This document shows, one piece after another, positions 6,853-11,553 of a stretch of DNA of 11,553 nucleotides. Positions within the stretch are counted from its first letter, which is position 1, and every line of letters starts with the position of its first letter. The DNA is taken from contig CAJTZB010000072.1 in the NCBI GenBank assembly GCA_910583815.1, positions 1 to 11,553 of the forward strand. Reading direction: 5' to 3'. The notes beneath the pieces were generated by a model. It saw nothing but the letters and a program-made list of their open reading frames with translations, did not search any database and was not told the origin of the DNA. A program made the translations under genes and the position numbers. The stretch comes from an uncultured Lachnospiraceae bacterium (GTDB lineage: Bacteria; Bacillota; Clostridia; Lachnospirales; Lachnospiraceae).

Positions 6853-8436
6853 TTAACTTTCTTCTGTGATGCTGCCTTTTACTAATAGCAGCATTGTCCT
6901 TGGTGGAATGAGCTCGCTGTTCAGTTCATTGATTTCTGCTACTTCATCCGGCGACATATAAAATTCCTTGCCAACTGACCAGATAGTATCACCCTCTTCG
7001 CTCATATATCCTGTCATGCAATATTGCTGTTCTCTTTCTTCTTTTGTAAATGGAATAAAGGTTGCATCTGTAATCATATATTCGGCATCATTGCAAAATA
7101 CGATCGTGGAAAAATCCACTTCGGCACGCCATTCTGCTTCTTCGCTGCGGAACATCTGGAAGGAAACGGACTGCACCGACGGCACTACTTCATAGGTACA
7201 CGATTCATGCAGGTCTTTGACTTCCAACTGGTGAGAAAATGGCGCATAGGTTTTAACTCCGGCGAACGGTTTTTCATCCGAACCAGTAATTAAAAGAAGA
7301 TTTAATTCTATAATCCCTTCTACAAGCAGAGCATCTTCTTTTGGCGTAATGCTTTCCGTATGCACAGATGCACTTCCATGACAGATAGAAAGCGGCATTG
7401 CTCCTGCTTCCGCAAGATTAATTTTTCCGGAAAATTTTGCACGGCTCCGGTTTTTCATCAAAAGGCGGTTCATTGTCTCTTCTTCTCCGGAAAGCTCAAC
7501 ATTCCCAGCAATCGAATAAATATCTTCCAGAACCGTCAGTTCCTTTTCTTCGTACAATTTCATATCCAGCTCTATTACAGCCTCTGCTTCAAGAATCCTC
7601 TCTTCGCCATCCTCGTCTGCCTTAGCTGCAATATTCTCATGGATAACGGAGAATGATATGTCCTCAACCATATCTTCCCTTGCCCCCGGAAGCTCAAACT
7701 GCCCCGAAAATGGGAATGATACTTCATAAGTCTCCACCGGTTCTCCCATTCCCGTTGTCCGGTACACCAAAAACAGCTCTGCCGTACCACTCATAATCAG
7801 CTGATTTTCTGCCACTCTTGTCTCCGGCAGCGGAATCGAAAGTTCCTGATACAGAATTTCTCCAATATTAGGCTTGGAGGACGGCAGCAGCGCTTCCTCT
7901 TTCATACGGTATGTATCCTTCTGCTGAATCGCAAGGTTCGTAAAATTCACGTCTTTTGCTCTTGCAAAAATTCCCCTGCCCTCGATTTCAGTTACAACAA
8001 CTTCATCAAACAGCTCTTCGCTGACTGCTACCAATGTAATCAGCGCCTTTACGTTAAACTTTCTGGAATGGATCATTGAAACGTTAATATCCTCTAGCTC
8101 TGCCTTCAGGCGGATCGGCTGTGTTGCATCCTGCTCTTCCATATGTATCATCTCATCAAACGGAAGTTCTCCCTGCATCCCACAGACCAACTGTCCTCCG
8201 TCTTCACTCAGATAAAGGATTTCTACTTCCAGCAAGCCTCTTGCATGCAGACGCCCTGCGCTAAATTTCTTTTCCTTAATCTGAATCCGTCCATTTTCCC
8301 TGATAATAAACCCTGCATCTGGTTTACTGTCCGGCACATTGAAATCATCATCCAACGTCAACTGAAGCGTTGTTGCCATTCCGCCCTGCGCTCTCTGTCC
8401 TCCCAACCGATGGATGTTTTCCTTCTTTAATTCCAT
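6853..8436 (-). CDS. sipL: SipL-type spore coat morphogenetic protein (SPOCS repeats plus LysM)
   Basis: This is a probable mother-cell protein that anchors spore coat assembly to SpoIVA on the forespore surface, as described for SipL of Clostridioides difficile. It is 527 residues, matching that family's length. The N-terminal signature NVPDSKPD lies at 33-40, with a related SSKPNIGEIL near 186-195. Three SPOCS/DUF3794-like segments share the pattern GxxE-hydrophobic-Y/L...PF, at about 62-96, 214-250 and 370-410. A C-terminal LysM domain at about 478-520 (EEGDTIWSVGKEF to PPRTMLLLV) would be the SpoIVA-contacting part. There is no signal peptide, consistent with cytosolic action. The ATG has AAGGAG 7 bases upstream, and its first 10 bases overlap the end of the lipoprotein gene, so translation is probably coupled. 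It is the last gene of the leftward operon. Confidence 0.88.
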   Translation of the reverse strand: MELKKENIHRLGGQRAQGGMATTLQLTLDDDFNVPDSKPDAGFIIRENGRIQIKEKKFSAGRLHARGLLEVEILYLSEDGGQLVCGMQGELPFDEMIHMEEQDATQPIRLKAELEDINVSMIHSRKFNVKALITLVAVSEELFDEVVVTEIEGRGIFARAKDVNFTNLAIQQKDTYRMKEEALLPSSKPNIGEILYQELSIPLPETRVAENQLIMSGTAELFLVYRTTGMGEPVETYEVSFPFSGQFELPGAREDMVEDISFSVIHENIAAKADEDGEERILEAEAVIELDMKLYEEKELTVLEDIYSIAGNVELSGEEETMNRLLMKNRSRAKFSGKINLAEAGAMPLSICHGSASVHTESITPKEDALLVEGIIELNLLLITGSDEKPFAGVKTYAPFSHQLEVKDLHESCTYEVVPSVQSVSFQMFRSEEAEWRAEVDFSTIVFCNDAEYMITDATFIPFTKEEREQQYCMTGYMSEEGDTIWSVGKEFYMSPDEVAEINELNSELIPPRTMLLLVKGSITEES

Positions 8437-8852
8437 GAAAAAAGCTCCTTTCCAATATCCTTCAGTTTGACTACAATATATGGGTGTGTCTCCATCTGTG
8501 TTACAGGTTCATCTTTGCCGGGACCAAGCAGCTCGCTCTTAAATACAATCCCCTGCTCTGCTTCATAAAGCTCTTTTACCCGGATGCTGTAGCCGCCCGA
8601 TTTCTGCGTACCATACCCTTCTGCAATATAAAGGTATCCATCCGACTGATACGTCATCGTAAACGGCTCCAATTTCTTCTCATTGATTTTAGCAAGCATT
8701 TCCTCCGGTACGTTCCCTTCCTCCACCACCGTATATTCCAAATCCTTTATCTTATTGATTTCTTCTGCTTTTTTACCACAGCCGGCCAAAGACAGTGCCA
8801 GCACGGTAAAAAAGAAAAAGAAAAGCAGTCTTTTTCCATAGGTCTGTTTCAT
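8427..8852 (-). CDS. PrcB-domain lipoprotein
   Basis: This is a 141-residue exported lipoprotein. A basic start (KQTYGKR) precedes a very hydrophobic run with five consecutive Phe, then the lipobox SLAGC with lipidated Cys25. The C-terminal half (about 69-131), with YLYIAEGYGTQKSGGYSI, TQMETHPYIVVKL and a GPG turn, matches the PrcB C-terminal domain pattern, first named from a protease-complex subunit in Treponema. No catalytic residues are visible, so a binding or adaptor role is more likely than an enzyme role. The ATG has AAGGA about 7 bases upstream, overlapping the stop of the PHP gene. Its 3' end overlaps sipL by 10 bases. This tight link suggests a role in sporulation or at the outer forespore membrane, which is inference. 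Confidence 0.85.
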   Translation of the reverse strand: MKQTYGKRLLFFFFFTVLALSLAGCGKKAEEINKIKDLEYTVVEEGNVPEEMLAKINEKKLEPFTMTYQSDGYLYIAEGYGTQKSGGYSIRVKELYEAEQGIVFKSELLGPGKDEPVTQMETHPYIVVKLKDIGKELFSWN

Positions 8853-8862
8853 ACCGCTTTCC

Positions 8863-9633
8863 TTATCTTTTTTTATCAGTATATGCAGTTTTCAGCGCCG
8901 CTATTACCCCTGCCCGCGACAATTCCGGAACGAGCATCGAATAAAGCGGCTCATGGATGTCGGGCAGGTAATGGGCATCGGAATTTGTCAAGATAGTGCA
9001 GTCTTTCAAATATGGATGCATTTCTTGCAGCTTATGAAGCGATTTCAGACTGGCAAGTTCCGCCACATAAAATCTGCTTTCCGGCGGAATAAAACCAAGG
9101 TTGGAGAGCAGAGAAGTCGTTGACTTGTCCAGATGTGCTGGTATCATTACTCCATGATACTCTTCCATCAGGCCATATACTTCATCAAATGCAATATCTG
9201 TCGCATTGATCAACAGCTTGTCTACTTTTCCAAGTACTTCATCCTCTTCGTTCATAATCAGCTGTTTTCCAAAAATCACCTCGTCATTCTGTATATTCAT
9301 CAGATGTTCATAGACATAGGTATCAAAGCGCATCGCATCTTTCAGATGCTCAAACAGACAGACGACATGCACCTCTTCACTTGTCGTCAGCTCCATTCCC
9401 GGAAGCGCCGTAACACCATATGCTTCTGCCGCAGTCAGAAACGCCGGGCAGTTCTTGCAGGTATTGTGGTCCGTCAGCGCCACTATGTTCAGTTCTTTGA
9501 CGGCAGCCATGCCTGCAATATTTGCCGGAGTCATTTCATCGTCGCCGCATGGCGACAGGCAGGAATGCAGATGCAGGTCGTACGTTACCTGACGCCAGCC
9601 TCCCCGCACCTGTTTTTCTTTCTCAAAGTCCAC
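8863..9633 (-). CDS. PHP-domain metal-dependent phosphoesterase
   Basis: This is a probable cytosolic metal-dependent hydrolase of the polymerase and histidinol-phosphatase (PHP) superfamily. With a GTG start at 9633 it is 256 residues. Metal-ligand motifs appear in order: HLH (21-23), TDHN (54-57), PGMEL (78-82), VHVV (88-91), PAHLD and NSDAH near the end. It also has cysteines at 25, 29, 59 and 62, as SCLSPC and NTCKNC, unusual for a plain PHP enzyme. The start is uncertain. ATG 9654, GTG 9633 and GTG 9609 are all in frame and none has a good ribosome site; GTG 9633 is chosen because it overlaps the end of the DRTGG gene by 11 bases, allowing coupling. PHP and DRTGG genes beside hydrogenase-like genes are a recurring clostridial arrangement. 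The substrate is unknown. Confidence 0.85.
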   Translation of the reverse strand: MDFEKEKQVRGGWRQVTYDLHLHSCLSPCGDDEMTPANIAGMAAVKELNIVALTDHNTCKNCPAFLTAAEAYGVTALPGMELTTSEEVHVVCLFEHLKDAMRFDTYVYEHLMNIQNDEVIFGKQLIMNEEDEVLGKVDKLLINATDIAFDEVYGLMEEYHGVMIPAHLDKSTTSLLSNLGFIPPESRFYVAELASLKSLHKLQEMHPYLKDCTILTNSDAHYLPDIHEPLYSMLVPELSRAGVIAALKTAYTDKKR

Positions 9634-9964
9634 TATGGACTGCAAGCGCAGCATCAAAGACCGGCAATTCCGTTGCAAGGAGCGTAATATTCTGCTCCTT
9701 CGCCTTCGCCGATACTGCCTCGTCTATGGCTGCCCCTTCTGCAATAATCACGCATGCTGCTTCCGTCAGGGACGCAACCGCAAGCGTATTCAGATTGCTC
9801 ATGACTGTGAACCATGCCGCCCCTTCCGGGACTTTGGACATTGCTACACTGAGCAAATCACAACAATATACTTTTGTTACTTCTGTCTCTGCAGCTTCCT
9901 CTGACAAATGGACAATCCGAAAGCCGCAATTTTGCGCCAATTCCTTTACTGTCAAAACTATCAC
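9623..9964 (-). CDS. DRTGG-domain protein
   Basis: This is a small single-domain protein of up to 113 residues. It starts with a helix (TVKELAQNCGF), followed by the pattern of a DRTGG domain: CCDLLSVAMSKV, WFTVMSNLNTLAVASL, ACVIIAEGAAID and an AKEQNITLLAT end. DRTGG domains occur in regulatory parts of proteins, such as CBS-linked pyrophosphatases and phosphotransacetylases, where they are thought to bind a small ligand. The frame opens with GTG at 9964 close after a GGTGGGG tract. A TTG at 9955 has better spacing to that tract and gives an MTVKELA start, so the true start may be 9 bases downstream. It follows the hydrogenase-like gene by 20 bases and overlaps the PHP gene. A regulatory partner role in this cluster is inferred. 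Confidence 0.83.
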   Translation of the reverse strand: MIVLTVKELAQNCGFRIVHLSEEAAETEVTKVYCCDLLSVAMSKVPEGAAWFTVMSNLNTLAVASLTEAACVIIAEGAAIDEAVSAKAKEQNITLLATELPVFDAALAVHSGL

Positions 9965-9984
9965 CCCACCTTCTTCGATTCTCT

Positions 9985-11295
9985 TTAATCTGCTTCGCCG
10001 TCCAGCTTGGACATCTCCCCTGACAGGCGGTGAATATATTCTTTTAGAATATGGATGCAGTCATGTTCTTTTGCCTCGCCCCGCACAATGTCCTCTGCTA
10101 ACGCCTTACAGGTCGGCGCTCCGCACGAACCGCAGTCCAACCCCGGAAAACGTTCACAAAGTTCCTCAACCCTTGCCATACGCGCAATACTCTCCCGGCG
10201 GTTGCTGCCAAGGCGGAATACCGGCTCATACTCGACATCCTGCGACCAATATGCTCCCTGTAAGCTGTCGCTGCTCTCCACATGGTTGCAGGCAATCGGC
10301 ATATATTTGCGGAGATGTTTTAGCTTGACCATTGCTACATATGGATTCTCTACGGTCAGCACGCCGCCGACACAGCCTCCGTTGCAGGCGTTCAGCTCAA
10401 TAAACTCCAAATTGGAAGAAAATTTTTGGTCTTCTAAATCTTCCAAAATACGGATTACATTTTCAATTCCGTCTGCTGCCAGATAATTGTCATTAATCAG
10501 TCCACCTGCCTCGCCTCCGGTTACGCCCCAGCCGACGCCAATTTTCCCGGAAATTGCAAGCTCCTCCGGCTCTGTGACTTCTTTCATATAGGGAAGCAAT
10601 TCCACATAAATGTCTTTAATCGCGCAAACCGCGTCAATCTCGCTTTTTTCTATGCCAAGCGGAGATTTTACCGCAGTTACCTTAGACGGACACGGCGAAA
10701 GGAAAATTATTCCTATTTTATCTGCCGGAAGCCCCGTCTTTTCCATTGCATGCCGTCTGGCAGTCCGTGCTGCCAGTTCCACCGGCGGATTGATTGGAAG
10801 CAGATGCTCTATCAGGTTCGGAAAGCGCACACGAATCAGCCGCACTATTGAAGGACATGCCGTGCTGATAATCGGGTATTTCTCCGGATGCGCATTTATG
10901 TATGCTCTGGAAAGCTCCGATGTGATTTCTGCCGCGCCGCTGACCTCATATACATCATCAAATCCCATCTTCTTTAAGGCAGTCAGCACAATATTGACAT
11001 CGTCCAGATTATTGAACTGTCCATATAATGAAGGCGCCGGCAGTGCTACCGTATACTCGTAGTTGGTCAGTACAGAAAGCTTATCATAGGTCGGCAGCTT
11101 TGCATGGTGTGGGCAGATACGGATGCATTCGCCACAGTCAATGCAGAATTCCTTCGTAATTACCGCCTTTCCGTTCCGCACCCGGATTGCCTGCGTCGGA
11201 CACCGCTTGATACAGTTAATGCAGCCTTTACAAAGATCCTGATCCAAATGGACCGATGTAAAGAACTTTGTATTCGTTGCAGAATTATGCTCCAT
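9985..11295 (-). CDS. [FeFe]-hydrogenase-like protein, putative sensory type with extra Fe-S domain
   Basis: This 436-residue soluble protein has two ferredoxin-type [4Fe-4S] motifs at the N terminus (Cys22/25/28/32 and Cys51/54/57/61). A [FeFe]-hydrogenase H-cluster domain follows, then a small C-terminal Fe-S domain (CGSCGAPTC, Cys388/391/396, with Cys413). All four H-cluster cysteines are present: Cys147 in TACPS, Cys202 in SPCPSK, and Cys304 and Cys308 in NACNGGC. Compared with catalytic enzymes, the proton-relay Cys is Ala146, and the Met residues normally in the MPC and MAC motifs are Ser200 and Asn302. No PAS domain is present. This matches the putative sensory (group D-like) branch, so hydrogen or redox sensing is more likely than bulk hydrogen turnover. 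It is the first gene of the leftward operon with DRTGG and PHP genes. The ATG has only a weak GGGG ribosome site. Confidence 0.9.
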   Translation of the reverse strand: MEHNSATNTKFFTSVHLDQDLCKGCINCIKRCPTQAIRVRNGKAVITKEFCIDCGECIRICPHHAKLPTYDKLSVLTNYEYTVALPAPSLYGQFNNLDDVNIVLTALKKMGFDDVYEVSGAAEITSELSRAYINAHPEKYPIISTACPSIVRLIRVRFPNLIEHLLPINPPVELAARTARRHAMEKTGLPADKIGIIFLSPCPSKVTAVKSPLGIEKSEIDAVCAIKDIYVELLPYMKEVTEPEELAISGKIGVGWGVTGGEAGGLINDNYLAADGIENVIRILEDLEDQKFSSNLEFIELNACNGGCVGGVLTVENPYVAMVKLKHLRKYMPIACNHVESSDSLQGAYWSQDVEYEPVFRLGSNRRESIARMARVEELCERFPGLDCGSCGAPTCKALAEDIVRGEAKEHDCIHILKEYIHRLSGEMSKLDGEAD

Positions 11296-11320
11296 ATGTT
11301 AAACCCCATTTCTTTATTAA

Positions 11321-11432
11321 TAGTTCCGCATCTGCCCTTTTCTGCACACACTATGGTGATGGACATCCGGCCTCTCCCACGTCCGTATGTCCATCAGCGC
11401 GCCTCTCAGGCAGATGCTGTTAGTGCGTTTTT
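11321..11432. repeat. Tandem repeat unit 1 (nested inverted repeat, 112 bp)
   Basis: This is the first of two complete tandem copies. The outer arms GCATCTGCC (11328-11336) and GGCAGATGC (11409-11417) are perfect inverted repeats. The inner arms at 11358-11370 and 11383-11395 pair over 13 bases with one mismatch. The unit ends in TGTTAGTGCG and a T run. It lies 26 bases upstream of the hydrogenase-like gene start. It resembles a REP- or MITE-like intergenic element; no transposase is present. Confidence 0.85.
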
Positions 11433-11543
11433 TAGTTCCGCATCTGCCCTTTTCGGCACACACTATGGTGATGGACATCCGGCCTCTCCGCGTCCGGATT
11501 TTCATCAGTGCGCCTCTCGGGCAGATGCTGTTAGTGCGTTTTT
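11433..11543. repeat. Tandem repeat unit 2 (111 bp)
   Basis: This second copy is roughly 90% identical to unit 1 by eye. The outer arms GCATCTGCCC (11440-11449) and GGGCAGATGC (11519-11528) pair perfectly over 10 bases. The inner arms at 11470-11482 and 11494-11506 pair with two mismatches and regain pairing at CCGG that unit 1 lacks. It is one base shorter than unit 1 in the inner loop region and has one extra T at its end. Confidence 0.85.
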
Positions 11544-11553
11544 TGGTTCCGCA
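11544..11553. repeat. Start of tandem repeat unit 3, cut by the window edge
   Basis: TGGTTCCGCA matches the first ten bases of units 1 and 2 (TAGTTCCGCA) with one change and lies at the expected period. The array therefore probably continues beyond the window. Confidence 0.6.

Noticed and set aside
8484..8996. Rightward frame of 170 codons
   Set aside because: It is antisense to the lipoprotein and PHP genes, with an improbable Phe/Cys/His-rich composition and no ribosome site.
9522..10328. Long rightward open frame (268 codons)
   Set aside because: It lies antisense to the PHP, DRTGG and hydrogenase-like genes, whose motifs are intact; the frame is a shadow of their codon bias.
11317..11505. 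Small leftward frame of about 62 codons across repeat units 1 and 2
   Set aside because: It spans two tandem repeat copies in different phases because the period is not a multiple of three, and it lacks a ribosome site; it is repeat-derived.
11321..11553. CRISPR array
   Set aside because: The units are about 112 bases and contiguous, with no short repeat/unique spacer alternation; the whole unit repeats.

Overview
The window reads as chromosomal DNA of a spore-forming, anaerobic member of the Clostridia, most likely Lachnospiraceae. The reasons are AGGAGG-type ribosome sites, moderate-to-low GC, a SipL-type spore-coat protein, a ferredoxin-like [FeFe]-hydrogenase homologue and a BcrA-type antimicrobial-peptide transporter with its two-component system. 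This placement is an inference. I see no rRNA, tRNA, CRISPR array, phage or transposase genes.

Left part (1-5260). One rightward gene (65-664) encodes a conserved protein of unknown function and ends at a probable bidirectional terminator (701-745). A leftward block then converges on it. In transcription order this block is an OmpR-type response regulator, a BcrA-like ABC ATPase, an ABC-2 permease, a single-membrane-segment histidine kinase and a DUF3239-like membrane protein. This is the usual layout of a peptide-antibiotic or lantibiotic sensing and export module. The regulator has its own promoter. The transporter genes have a second promoter with a poor -35 box, overlapped by 11-bp-phased direct repeats, which is what an activator site for this regulator should look like.

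Middle (5260-6840). Diverging from the regulator is a single GH4 alpha-galactosidase gene (melA type) with its own promoter, followed by a long hairpin terminator. No sugar transporter or sugar regulator lies beside it.

Right part (6850-11300). Five leftward genes are closely spaced or overlapping and probably form one operon. In transcription order they are a [FeFe]-hydrogenase-like protein, a DRTGG-domain protein, a PHP-domain metal-dependent hydrolase, a PrcB-domain lipoprotein and a SipL-type SPOCS/LysM spore-coat protein. The hydrogenase homologue has two N-terminal [4Fe-4S] motifs, all four H-cluster cysteines and an extra C-terminal Fe-S motif, but changed residues around the active site. 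The first three genes look like a hydrogen or redox sensing unit. Their linkage to a coat-morphogenesis gene is the most interesting arrangement here.

Right edge (11321-11553). Upstream of the hydrogenase lie two full copies and the start of a third copy of a roughly 112-bp tandem repeat. Each copy is a nested inverted repeat, so it looks like a small structured intergenic element rather than a gene.
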